Made by a program: the position numbers and the translations under genes
Notes under the pieces: generated by a model
What the model was told of the DNA's origin: nothing
What the model saw: only the letters and a program-made list of their open reading frames with translations
Database searches by the model: none
Assembly (NCBI GenBank): GCA_902462015.1
Contig: CABPZV010000008.1
Location: forward strand, 1 to 29,468
Reading direction: 5' to 3'
DNA: 29,468 nucleotides
Source of the DNA: an uncultured Eubacteriales bacterium
GTDB lineage: Bacteria > Bacillota > Clostridia > Oscillospirales > CAG-272
Shown: positions 15,230 to 23,060 of the stretch, in pieces
Layout: the number at the start of each line of letters is the position of its first letter
Position numbering within the stretch: the stretch's first letter is position 1

Positions 15230-16705
15230 ATGAGAAAAACAAGGATAGGATTTGTTTCACTCGGCTGTCCAAAAAATCAAATAGATACAGAGGTAATGCT
15301 TCACGAACTGATACAGGAAGGTTACGAAATCGTTGCGGAGGATATTAAGGCCGATATTATAATTATAAATACTTGCGCATTTATTACAAGTGCAAAAAAA
15401 GAGGCGATTGATAATATTCTTGATATAGCGTGGCTGAAGAAAAAAAGGCTTCGCGGGATAATTGTAACCGGGTGCCTTGCAGAGCGGTACCGTGAACAGC
15501 TTTTAACTGAAATGCCGGAAATAGACGCTGTTCTTGGAACAGGAAGTATACATGATATCGTCCGCGCGGTACGTCATGTTGATGAGAAAACAAAAAACAG
15601 TAAGCACAGTTCAGGCGGAATCGTTGACGGAGAAGCTGATTCAAAGGCGGAAAATGAAAAGTACCGTTTGGCGTCCGAGGGAAAAGAAGTTAAATCAGAA
15701 GAAGAAATGTTGTGTGTTAATACATCAGAGCAGGATAAGTTTTCATCTTTTATTGATAAAAATAAGCTATCTCTTGGCGGGGACAGAGCTGTAACGACAC
15801 CTGAATACTTTGCATATATGAAAATTGCAGAGGGCTGTGATAATTGCTGTACATATTGTATAATACCGAAGCTGCGGGGAAATTTTCGAAGCAGGCCGAT
15901 TGAGGAGCTTATATCAGAGGCAAAAACGCTTGAAGGGCTTGGCGTTAAAGAGCTTGTACTTGTAGCCCAGGATACCTCGCGCTACGGAGAGGATTTGTAC
16001 GGAGAATATAGTCTTGCAAAGCTTATTCGCGCTATTACAGAAAATACGAAGATACCGTGGATCAGAATACTATACTGTTATCCCGACAAAATTACAGATG
16101 AACTTATTGAGGAATTCAAAAATAATAGCCGGCTGGTAAATTATATTGATATACCGATTCAGCATATATCCGATTCAGTTCTCAGACGTATGAACCGTCA
16201 CGGTGGAAGTGCGGTGATACGGAATGCGGTTGACAGACTGAGAAAAAATGTGCCTGGAATTGTAATCAGGACAACGGCAATTGTTGGTTTTCCTGGAGAG
16301 ACCGAAGAGGAGTTTTCAGAACTCTGTGAATATATAAAGGAGGCGCATTTTGAACGTTTCGGCGCGTTTACATATTCAAGAGAAGAGGACACTCCGGCAT
16401 ATGATTTTGAAAATCAGATAGATGAACAGATAAAGCAAGATCGCTATGATATTATTATGAAGCAGCAGATGGAGATTTCAGACCGGCAGAACAGAAAAAA
16501 GCTTGGGAAAACTTTACAGGTTATATGCGAGGGATATGATCCGGTATCTGAAACATATTTTGGGCGCAGCTATGCTGATGCACCTGAAATTGACGGAAAA
16601 ATTTATTTTTCTTCTGAAAGAAAACTTTCGGAAGGAGAATTTGTAAGTGTAAAAATAAATGATATTCTTGATTATGATCTGATCGGAAAGGTTGTGGAAA
16701 AATGA
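15230..16705 (+). CDS. rimO: Ribosomal protein S12 methylthiotransferase RimO
   Basis: A radical-SAM enzyme that methylthiolates an Asp of ribosomal protein S12. From the ATG at 15230 it has 491 residues (MRKTRIGFVSLGCPKNQIDT), against about 440 usually. The N-terminal [4Fe-4S] cysteines are C13, C49 and C82; the radical-SAM motif CDNCCTYC gives C203, C207 and C210, with an extra C206 where Arg is usual. Residues about 117–186 hold a charged low-complexity insert before TTPEYFAYMKIAEGC. The end is the TRAM domain. The frame opens further upstream to a TTG at 15131, but homology begins at 15230, behind GGAA. Its stop overlaps pgsA by 4 nt. Confidence 0.93.
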   Translation: MRKTRIGFVSLGCPKNQIDTEVMLHELIQEGYEIVAEDIKADIIIINTCAFITSAKKEAIDNILDIAWLKKKRLRGIIVTGCLAERYREQLLTEMPEIDAVLGTGSIHDIVRAVRHVDEKTKNSKHSSGGIVDGEADSKAENEKYRLASEGKEVKSEEEMLCVNTSEQDKFSSFIDKNKLSLGGDRAVTTPEYFAYMKIAEGCDNCCTYCIIPKLRGNFRSRPIEELISEAKTLEGLGVKELVLVAQDTSRYGEDLYGEYSLAKLIRAITENTKIPWIRILYCYPDKITDELIEEFKNNSRLVNYIDIPIQHISDSVLRRMNRHGGSAVIRNAVDRLRKNVPGIVIRTTAIVGFPGETEEEFSELCEYIKEAHFERFGAFTYSREEDTPAYDFENQIDEQIKQDRYDIIMKQQMEISDRQNRKKLGKTLQVICEGYDPVSETYFGRSYADAPEIDGKIYFSSERKLSEGEFVSVKINDILDYDLIGKVVEK

Positions 16706-17286
16706 AGCTGAATCTTCCGACAAAGCTTACAGTTTTGCGATTGATACTTATACCGTTTTGTATGATTTCAATTATCTATTCAATATTTCCCGGAGATATT
16801 ATTTGGCGGATAGTGGCAGTTCTGTTATTTGTAATAACATCATTTACTGATATGCTGGACGGAAAAATTGCGAGAAAATATAATCTTGTAACAGATCTGG
16901 GAAAGTTTCTTGATCCGCTTGCTGATAAAATGCTGGTGATAGGAGTACTTATAGCTATTACTGTCAGATATGCAGAGTTTAATTTGCAATTTTGCCGTAT
17001 TCTTGGATGGGCATTATTTGTTATAATTTTGCGTGAGATGTCTGTGACTTTGCTGAGGATGATTGCGGCAAATAAGGAGGGCATAGTAATTTCTGCGGCC
17101 TGGTTGGGAAAAGTAAAAACAACGGTTCAGATGACTGCAATTGTCATAATTCTTCTGGAACCTTTACTTCCAGCTACAAATATGGTTATGTCATATATAA
17201 TGGTAACAGCAATGCTTGTATTGACACTCTGGTCGGGAATTAATTATTTTAAAGCTTATATTCCTGTTCTTAAATCAGAAAAATAA
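16702..17286 (+). CDS. pgsA: CDP-diacylglycerol–glycerol-3-phosphate 3-phosphatidyltransferase
   Basis: A 194-residue membrane enzyme that makes phosphatidylglycerol phosphate, the committed step to phosphatidylglycerol. The CDP-alcohol phosphotransferase motif D-G-x2-A-R-x8-G-x3-D-x3-D is complete: D53, G54, A57, R58, G67, D71 and D75, with D50 before it. Several hydrophobic segments surround it (about 12–30, 33–48, 75–90, 98–118, 140–180). The ATG overlaps the rimO stop (ATGA), so the two are an operon. Two stem-loops follow. Confidence 0.94.
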   Translation: MKLNLPTKLTVLRLILIPFCMISIIYSIFPGDIIWRIVAVLLFVITSFTDMLDGKIARKYNLVTDLGKFLDPLADKMLVIGVLIAITVRYAEFNLQFCRILGWALFVIILREMSVTLLRMIAANKEGIVISAAWLGKVKTTVQMTAIVIILLEPLLPATNMVMSYIMVTAMLVLTLWSGINYFKAYIPVLKSEK

Positions 17287-17309
17287 ATCTATATTTATTG
17301 TATAGATTT
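17285..17309 (+). terminator. Hairpin after pgsA
   Basis: Perfect 9-bp arms (17285–17293 and 17301–17309, AAATCTATA and its complement) with a 7-nt loop. AT-rich and without a strong T run, so weak on its own. Confidence 0.45.
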
Positions 17310-17319
17310 ATAAATGAAA

Positions 17320-17396
17320 AAAAGAAGATATCCATCGCCTATCAAGACGTTCGCCTGAAAAGGCGTTCGCCTCTATAGGTAGGGACATCTTCTTTT
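17320..17396. terminator. Bidirectional terminator between pgsA and the hydrolase
   Basis: Outer 10-bp arms AAAAGAAGAT (17320–17329) and complement (17387–17396) enclose CCTAT/ATAGG (17338–17342/17375–17379) and a 5-bp CGCCT/AGGCG stem with a GAAA tetraloop (17352–17365). A/T runs on the outer flanks fit termination in both directions for these convergent genes. Confidence 0.75.
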
Positions 17397-17413
17397 ATTT
17401 TATAGCAGACTTT

Positions 17414-18205
17414 TTAGAAACCAAGCTTTAAGAGCCATTTTTTTAGCAGAACAGACCACTGAGCGGTTTCGGGAATAGACTCAGAAAGACCGAGACCATG
17501 ATCTCCTTCAGGAAAAATGTGCATCTCAAACGGAATCTTTTTTTTGCTCAGAGAAAAGGCCATATTAAGAGAATTTTCAACAGGGACACAGCTGTCTCCG
17601 GCAGTATGCCACATAAAAACAGGAGGAGTGTCATCACGCACGCTGTTTTCACCCGAAAGCTGCTTTGCTAAATTCTGATCATAATTTTGTCCGAGCAGAG
17701 AGTCACGGCTTCCCTCATTGACATAGCTGACCATTGAAATTACCGCGTAACATAGTATGCCGGCGTCCGGACGACTGCTTACTTTGTCAATATCGTCACC
17801 GTCATCTATGCCGTAATCAAAATTCTCAATCCCCATTGTACACAGATGGCCACCGGCGGAAAATCCGAGAATACCGATTTTATTTTTGTCAATTCCAAAT
17901 TTATCAGCATGATAACGTACATATCTTACAGCCCGGTTGATGTCATATAACTGAACCGGATATTTATAAGGAGCTACCCGATAGTTCAAAACAAATGAAT
18001 GTATTCCTGCTGTATTCAGCATTTGTGAAATTGGCTCTCCTTCGTGAAAAGCGCGTCCCATGTAACCGCCTCCGGGAGCGACGATTATGCAGCCTCTTTT
18101 CTTTCCGTTGGAATTGGCCGCAAAGTAAGGTGTTAGCGACGGAACCGGCTGATTATAGTCTTTGTTAAAGCCGGGTGTATTCTCTTCCCATAGTAAATAT
18201 TCCAT
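17414..18205 (-). CDS. Alpha/beta hydrolase, BD-FAE/acetyl-xylan-esterase-like
   Basis: A 263-residue esterase-type hydrolase. The oxyanion-hole motif PGGGY is at 44–48, the nucleophile is Ser116 in GFSAGGH, the likely acid is Asp204 (HTAGDSCVP) and the base His236 (EGDHGLGL). There is no signal peptide, so it acts in the cytoplasm, perhaps deacetylating or de-esterifying imported sugars or xylo-oligosaccharides. The substrate cannot be read from sequence. It stands alone on the minus strand, with its own promoter and an operator-like repeat, between two plus-strand housekeeping runs, and does not obviously belong with either. Confidence 0.85.
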   Translation of the reverse strand: MEYLLWEENTPGFNKDYNQPVPSLTPYFAANSNGKKRGCIIVAPGGGYMGRAFHEGEPISQMLNTAGIHSFVLNYRVAPYKYPVQLYDINRAVRYVRYHADKFGIDKNKIGILGFSAGGHLCTMGIENFDYGIDDGDDIDKVSSRPDAGILCYAVISMVSYVNEGSRDSLLGQNYDQNLAKQLSGENSVRDDTPPVFMWHTAGDSCVPVENSLNMAFSLSKKKIPFEMHIFPEGDHGLGLSESIPETAQWSVLLKKWLLKLGF

Positions 18206-18279
18206 ATGTAACTCCGATCTTTTTATAACACAAAATAAGGTTTTATTTATACAGATTTAAAAAGGCTGAGACAGGATAA

Positions 18280-18312
18280 AAAGTATAAAGTATGTTATTA
18301 TGCTTATACTTT
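18280..18312. promoter_or_regulatory. Operator-like inverted repeat at the hydrolase start site
   Basis: AAAGTATAA (18280–18288) and its exact complement (18304–18312) flank a 15-nt centre. It begins just downstream of the hydrolase -10 and so overlaps the expected transcription start, the usual place for a repressor site. Confidence 0.45.
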
Positions 18313-18313
18313 A

Positions 18314-18342
18314 ATTATATCATGCGCGGAAAGAAAAGTAAA
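18314..18342 (-). promoter_or_regulatory. Promoter of the alpha/beta hydrolase
   Basis: On the minus strand TTTACT (18337–18342), a 17-nt spacer and TATAAT (18314–18319) with an extended -10 (TGATATAAT). The -35 is poor, the -10 perfect. Confidence 0.6.
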
Positions 18343-18417
18343 TAATTTTTATAAAAGAGATTTTGAAAGTTAGGGTAAAAAATCCTGCGAAAATACAGAA
18401 AAAACTCAGTTTTTTTA

Positions 18418-18446
18418 TTGCATAAGAAGTAAAACCATGGTATAAT
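18418..18446 (+). promoter_or_regulatory. Promoter-like element leading into repeat copy B
   Basis: TTGCAT (18418–18423), a 17-nt spacer and TATAAT (18441–18446) with an extended -10 (TGGTATAAT). It has the same geometry as the dnaA promoter. Any transcript would start near 18453 and run through the hairpins toward asnS. A second extended -10 lies at 18550–18558 without a good -35. Confidence 0.55.
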
Positions 18447-18560
18447 AACCTTAAAGCGTTAGCTTTAAGGTGCAAGTTTCGCTTCGCTGACAAAGTCAGC
18501 GATTTTTCAAAGCAAAACCCCGAAACGTTGCGGTTCGGCAGGTGACTTATGGTATAATAA
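18437..18560 (+). repeat. Copy B of the 112-nt leader repeat, flanked by 12-bp direct repeats
   Basis: ATGGTATAATAA occurs at 18437–18448 and again at 18549–18560, 112 nt apart. Between them are perfect hairpins: CCTTAAAGC-GTTA-GCTTTAAGG (18449–18470) and GCTGAC-AAA-GTCAGC (18486–18500). The unit is colinear with copy A in the dnaA leader. The direct repeats could be a duplicated target or simply two extended -10 elements. Confidence 0.65.
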
Positions 18561-18729
18561 AAAGATATTACAAATCAGAAAGAAATCGAAACCGTCAATA
18601 TTGTGAGGCTTTACAATATAATAATAAAGTGATATTAAAAACACTGCTTTCGCGAGTATTTATTTTATGAAGGTCTTGCAGGATAATAAACACAGAAATT
18701 GCAGTTTGAGAAATTATAACTTAGGCAAG

Positions 18730-18859
18730 ATGTTCCCGCCATTAAGGCGGCAGCCTTAATGGCGGCGGGAAACATTTCACCATTCAGTGTGAGATACCAT
18801 CTCCCACTGAATGACAAGTTGGCTTTGCCAACCCTTGCCACGCCATTTGACGGGGCAAG
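18730..18859. repeat. Array of four hairpins upstream of asnS
   Basis: In order: ATGTTCCCGCCATTAAGGC (18730–18748) pairing with 18753–18775 around a GGCA loop, with short bulges; CATTCAGTG plus GAGAT (18781–18795) pairing with ATCTC plus CACTGAATG (18799–18813) around a 3-nt loop; GTTGGC-TTT-GCCAAC (18818–18832); and CTTGCC (18834–18839) pairing with GGCAAG (18854–18859). GC content is well above the surroundings. There is no T-box consensus, so it is not a T-box leader. It looks like an interspersed palindromic repeat or a structured RNA. A frame through it on the minus strand (18665–18928) is judged spurious. Confidence 0.7.
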
Positions 18860-18896
18860 TCCCTTATTGAACCGAATGGGAGGATGAAAGAGATAT

Positions 18897-20291
18897 ATGG
18901 AAAGAATTACAATAAAAGAACTGTACAAAACACCGGAAAAGTTTGAAGGTATGAATATAACCGTTGCCGGATGGTGCCGGTCGCTGCGCGCAAGTAATGC
19001 AATTGGTTTTGTTTCGTTGAATGACGGCAGCTGTTTTGATTGCTTGCAGGTTGTGATTGAGGCTGATAAAATTGCGAACTATGATGAAATTTCGGGTCAG
19101 AATATAGGCGCGTCATTTATAGCAAAAGGTGAATTTGTTCTGACGCCGATGGCTAAACAACCGTTTGAGCTAAAAGCGACGGAAATGACGGTGGAAGGTA
19201 CTTCTACACCTGATTACCCTTTGCAGAACAAACGTCATTCAATGGAGTTTCTTCGTACAATTGCGCATCTTCGTCCGAGATCGAATACCTTCAATGCAGT
19301 TTTTCGGGTTCGCTCCGAGGCTGCATTTGCAATTCATAGCTTTTTCCATGAACGCGGTTTTGTATATGTGCATACGCCTATAATAACGGCAAGCGACTGT
19401 GAAGGCGCTGGGGAGATGTTCCGAATTACAACTCTCGATTTAGATAATCCTCCGAGGCTTGAAAACGGTGAGGTAGATTACAGCAAGGATTTTTTCGGGA
19501 GATCGGCAAATCTGACCGTTTCCGGACAGCTTAGTGCAGAAACATATGCAATGGCATATGCGAATGTCTATACTTTCGGACCTACATTTCGTGCGGAAAA
19601 TTCAAATACACCGCGTCATGCGGCAGAATTTTGGATGATGGAGCCCGAAATTGCATTTGCAGATTTAAATGATGATATGGCGCTTGCCGAGGATATGTTA
19701 AAATATATCATAAGCTATCTTCTTGAGCATTGTGCGTCGGAGCTTAAATTTTTTAATACAAGAATAGATAAAACCCTGTTTGACAGATTTAACAATATTT
19801 TAAACAGCGATTTTGGCCGCGTAACTTATACTGACGCTGTTGACATTCTGAAAAAAAGCGGTGAAAAATTTGAGTATCCTGTTGAATGGGGGATGGATCT
19901 GCAGACAGAGCACGAGCGTTATCTTACCGAAAAGGTTTTTGGGCGTCCTGTTTTTGTTACAGACTGGCCGCGGGAGATCAAAGCCTTTTATATGCGTCTT
20001 AACGACGATGAAAAAACAGTTGCGGCGATGGATTTACTTGTTCCGGGAGTGGGTGAGCTTATAGGCGGTTCTCAGAGAGAAGAACGGCTTGACTATTTGC
20101 TTGACGCCTTTAAACGATTTGGATTGAAAGAGTCAGATTATTGGTGGTATCTTGAACTGCGCAAATACGGAGGAACCAGACACGCCGGCTTTGGATTGGG
20201 CTTTGAACGCCTTATTATGTATGTAACCGGTATTTCAAATATCCGGGATGTCGAGTCTTATCCGAGAACAGCCGGAAACGCGGAATTTTAA
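18897..20291 (+). CDS. asnS: Asparagine–tRNA ligase
   Basis: A 464-residue class II aminoacyl-tRNA synthetase that charges tRNA-Asn. The N-terminal OB-fold anticodon-binding domain (about 15–105) is followed by the catalytic core: HLRPRSNTFNAVFRVRSEA, motif 2 FRAENSNTPRHAAEFWMMEP, then motif 3 GFGLGFERLIMYVTGISNIR and the asparaginyl-type ending DVESYPRTAGNAEF. GGAGG lies about 10 nt before the ATG. The leader contains the hairpin array rather than a T-box. It is followed at 80 nt by an aminotransferase that may use aspartate, a loose metabolic link. Confidence 0.97.
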   Translation: MERITIKELYKTPEKFEGMNITVAGWCRSLRASNAIGFVSLNDGSCFDCLQVVIEADKIANYDEISGQNIGASFIAKGEFVLTPMAKQPFELKATEMTVEGTSTPDYPLQNKRHSMEFLRTIAHLRPRSNTFNAVFRVRSEAAFAIHSFFHERGFVYVHTPIITASDCEGAGEMFRITTLDLDNPPRLENGEVDYSKDFFGRSANLTVSGQLSAETYAMAYANVYTFGPTFRAENSNTPRHAAEFWMMEPEIAFADLNDDMALAEDMLKYIISYLLEHCASELKFFNTRIDKTLFDRFNNILNSDFGRVTYTDAVDILKKSGEKFEYPVEWGMDLQTEHERYLTEKVFGRPVFVTDWPREIKAFYMRLNDDEKTVAAMDLLVPGVGELIGGSQREERLDYLLDAFKRFGLKESDYWWYLELRKYGGTRHAGFGLGFERLIMYVTGISNIRDVESYPRTAGNAEF

Positions 20292-20370
20292 ATAATTATA
20301 GTTTTTTGCAGGGTTATTATCTGCTGCAATTTGAATCATGACATAAATTAAACAGTTGGACGGAAAGGGA

Positions 20371-21660
20371 ATGAACAGAGAGATGTTATATAAAGAAATG
20401 ACGGAAGCTCAGAGAGCGGATGAATATGAATTACTTCGGGCAAAGCTTGATGATTATAAAAGAATGAAGCTCAAACTTGATATGTCACGTGGAAAACCGA
20501 GTGCTGAGCAGCTTGAATTGTCACAGGGAATGCTGGGGGTTATCAACAGTCCGGAGGACTGTTTTACCGAAGGAGGATTTGACTGCAGAAATTACGGCGT
20601 TCTTGACGGAATTCCGGAGGCAAAACAGATTTTCTCAGAAATTTTGGATGTACCTTCAAAAAATATTTTAGTTGCAGGAAATTCTTCTCTTAATATTATG
20701 TACGATGAAATTGCACGACTTATGCTTTATGGTGCCGCAGGTGTAGAAAAGCCATGGGCTAAACAGGAGGGAATTAAATTTCTTTGTCCTGTTCCCGGAT
20801 ATGACAGACATTTTGGGATATGTGAGTCTCTTGGGATTGAAATGATCAATGTGGATATGACACCGGACGGACCTGACATGAATCGGGTGGAAAAGCTTGT
20901 TCAGGACCCATCTGTAAAGGGTATATGGTGTGTTCCAAAATATTCAAATCCAGAGGGAATTACATATTCCGATGAAACAGTCCGGCGATTTGCATCTTTA
21001 AAACCGGCCGCTCCGGATTTCCGTATTTTTTGGGATAACGCGTATATTGTTCATTCATTCAGCGAAAGCGATACTCGTCTTCTGAATATTTTTGATGAAG
21101 TAAAGAAGTATGGAAACGAGGATATCGTACTTATATTTATGTCTACATCAAAAATCAGTTTTCCCGGCTCGGGCGTTGCAGTAATGGCAGCCTCGGATGC
21201 GAATATTGCACACACGAAAAGTAAAATGGCCATTCAAACGATAGGTTATGATAAGCTTAATATGATGAGGCATGTAAAATTTTTTGGTTCTGTTGACGGA
21301 CTTATGAACCATATGAAGAAACATGCAGATATTATAAAACCAAAATTCGAAGCAGTCCTTTCGACCTTCGAGCGTATGCTTGCTCCGTATGGAGTGGCAA
21401 GCTGGACAAAGCCGACAGGCGGATACTTCTTGAGCCTTAATGTCCAGCAGGGATGTGCAAAAAGAGTCTATGAGCTGGCAAAAGAGGCAGGAGTAACTCT
21501 TACGGAGGCAGGAGCGACCTTTCCTTACAAACATGACCCTAAAGACTGTAATCTGCGTATTGCTCCGACATATCCCACTGTCGAGGAAATGGAAACGGCA
21601 TCAGCAGTTCTTTGTCTGTGCGTAAGAGCGGCAGCTCTTGAAAAAATGAATACAAAATAA
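20371..21660 (+). CDS. PLP-dependent aminotransferase, PF12897 aspartate-aminotransferase type
   Basis: A fold-type I aminotransferase of 429 residues from the ATG at 20371. Recognisable features: LDMSRGKPSAEQLELSQGML near the N-terminus, NSSLNIMYDE (about 104–113), PVPGYDRHFG, CVPKYSNPEG, WDNAYIVHSF with the PLP-contacting Asp and Tyr, and Lys261 in STSKISFPGSG as the Schiff-base lysine. The GKP and NSS blocks fit the Asp_aminotransf group known from Corynebacterium AspT, so aspartate/2-oxoglutarate is the likely pair. The frame opens to a TTG at 20356; ATG 20383 is another candidate since GGAAAGGGA lies just before 20371. Confidence 0.88.
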   Translation: MNREMLYKEMTEAQRADEYELLRAKLDDYKRMKLKLDMSRGKPSAEQLELSQGMLGVINSPEDCFTEGGFDCRNYGVLDGIPEAKQIFSEILDVPSKNILVAGNSSLNIMYDEIARLMLYGAAGVEKPWAKQEGIKFLCPVPGYDRHFGICESLGIEMINVDMTPDGPDMNRVEKLVQDPSVKGIWCVPKYSNPEGITYSDETVRRFASLKPAAPDFRIFWDNAYIVHSFSESDTRLLNIFDEVKKYGNEDIVLIFMSTSKISFPGSGVAVMAASDANIAHTKSKMAIQTIGYDKLNMMRHVKFFGSVDGLMNHMKKHADIIKPKFEAVLSTFERMLAPYGVASWTKPTGGYFLSLNVQQGCAKRVYELAKEAGVTLTEAGATFPYKHDPKDCNLRIAPTYPTVEEMETASAVLCLCVRAAALEKMNTK

Positions 21661-21705
21661 AACCGGCTGAGACTTTGAGTATATACGAAAGGCAAGGTCA
21701 TAATT

Positions 21706-22959
21706 ATGGGAAATATGCACGAATACATTCTGTCGCTTTGTCAGTCGGCAAAACAGGCTTCAAATTCAATATCGGCGGCAGACGGAAAGCAGAAAAATGA
21801 AGCGCTTTTGGCTATAGCAGATATGCTTATTAAAAATAAGAATTTGATTATATCGGCTAACAAGCTTGATACAGATGCGGCGGAATCAAACGGTATAACA
21901 AAAGCGATGATAGACAGACTTATGATAAATTCCGACCGGATAGACGGAATAGCATCTTCACTGAATGAGTTATGCGGACTGACAGACCCTGTTGGCTCCG
22001 GGGAACGGTGGAATCGTCCTAATGGACTTGAAATATCAAGGGTACGTGTGCCGCTTGGTGTTATTGCGATAATTTATGAGTCAAGACCGAATGTGACGGT
22101 CGATGCGGCTGCTCTTTGCCTTAAAACAGGTAATGCAGTTATTTTGCGCGGAGGAAAAGAAGCGATAAACACGAACCGCGTTCTTGTCAGGCTTATGAGA
22201 GAGGCAGTATCTTCTGTCGGTTTAATAGAGGATATAATTCAGCTTGTTGACGATACCTCCCGCGAGGGTACGGCAGAACTGCTTGGAATGAGGGGATATA
22301 TTGATGCGCTTATTCCGCGCGGGGGGCGCGGACTTATCCGCGCAGTTGTGGATAATGCAAGAGTTCCGGTTATTGAAACCGGAGCCGGCAACTGCCATAT
22401 GTATATTGATTCGAGCGCCGATATTGAGATGGCGGTAAATGTATCGGTTAATGCAAAAACTTCTCGTCCGTCTGTCTGCAATGCTATTGAAACTTTGCTT
22501 GTAAACCGGGAAATCGCAGAAAGCTTTCTGCCCAGATTTGCAGAGGCGGTCAAACCTTTTAATCTTGATATACGCGGAGATGAGGAGGTTTGCAGGATTA
22601 TAAAATGCAACTCTGAGGCGACAGAAGAAGATTATGCAACAGAATTTGACGACTATATAATTGCAGTTCATATTGTAGGATCGACTGACGAAGCGATAGA
22701 GCATATTGAAAAGTACTCTACAGGACACAGCGAAGCCATTATAACGAGGTCGCTCAAAGACGCGGAGCTTTTTAAGCGTAGAGTTAATTCAGCGGCAGTC
22801 TATGTGAATGCGTCAACCAGATTTACAGACGGAGGAGAATTCGGTTTCGGCGCGGAGATTGGAATTTCTACGCAAAAACTTCACGCAAGGGGTCCAATGG
22901 GACTGCCGGAACTGACGACCGTCAAATATATTATTGACGGAGACGGACAGATCAGATAG
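21706..22959 (+). CDS. proA: Glutamate-5-semialdehyde dehydrogenase (gamma-glutamyl phosphate reductase)
   Basis: A 417-residue NADPH-dependent enzyme, the second step of proline synthesis. The catalytic Cys is C258 in TSRPSVCNAIETLLV; other marks are IIYESRPNVTVDAAALCLKT, NAVILRGGKEA and LIPRGGRGLIRAV, and the end RGPMGLPELTTVKYII. The length is normal. A weak AAGG series precedes the ATG. The partner glutamate 5-kinase (proB) is not next to it in this window, and a strong bidirectional terminator follows, so proA ends its transcription unit. Confidence 0.97.
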   Translation: MGNMHEYILSLCQSAKQASNSISAADGKQKNEALLAIADMLIKNKNLIISANKLDTDAAESNGITKAMIDRLMINSDRIDGIASSLNELCGLTDPVGSGERWNRPNGLEISRVRVPLGVIAIIYESRPNVTVDAAALCLKTGNAVILRGGKEAINTNRVLVRLMREAVSSVGLIEDIIQLVDDTSREGTAELLGMRGYIDALIPRGGRGLIRAVVDNARVPVIETGAGNCHMYIDSSADIEMAVNVSVNAKTSRPSVCNAIETLLVNREIAESFLPRFAEAVKPFNLDIRGDEEVCRIIKCNSEATEEDYATEFDDYIIAVHIVGSTDEAIEHIEKYSTGHSEAIITRSLKDAELFKRRVNSAAVYVNASTRFTDGGEFGFGAEIGISTQKLHARGPMGLPELTTVKYIIDGDGQIR

Positions 22960-22990
22960 AAAATAATGAATTTGTGAAATTTCATTCATC

Positions 22991-23044
22991 ATAATAAAAC
23001 AGGCTGATTTTCTTGGAAATTTTGAAATCAGCCTGTTTTATTAT
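22991..23044. terminator. Bidirectional terminator between proA and the histidine kinase
   Basis: A perfect 20-bp inverted repeat (22991–23010 and 23025–23044) with a 14-nt loop; the core AAACAGGCTGATTT is GC-containing and the flanks are A/T runs, so it can end transcription from both convergent genes. Confidence 0.92.
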
Positions 23045-23060
23045 GTTTAAATACTGCAGT

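Noticed and set aside
18206..18896. T-box leader for asnS
   Set aside because: No AGGGTGGNACCGCG-like consensus or specifier arm could be found.
18665..18928. An 87-codon minus-strand frame upstream of asnS
   Set aside because: It is read through the hairpin array and the asnS start, has no Shine-Dalgarno of note and no recognisable protein; the openness follows from the palindromes.
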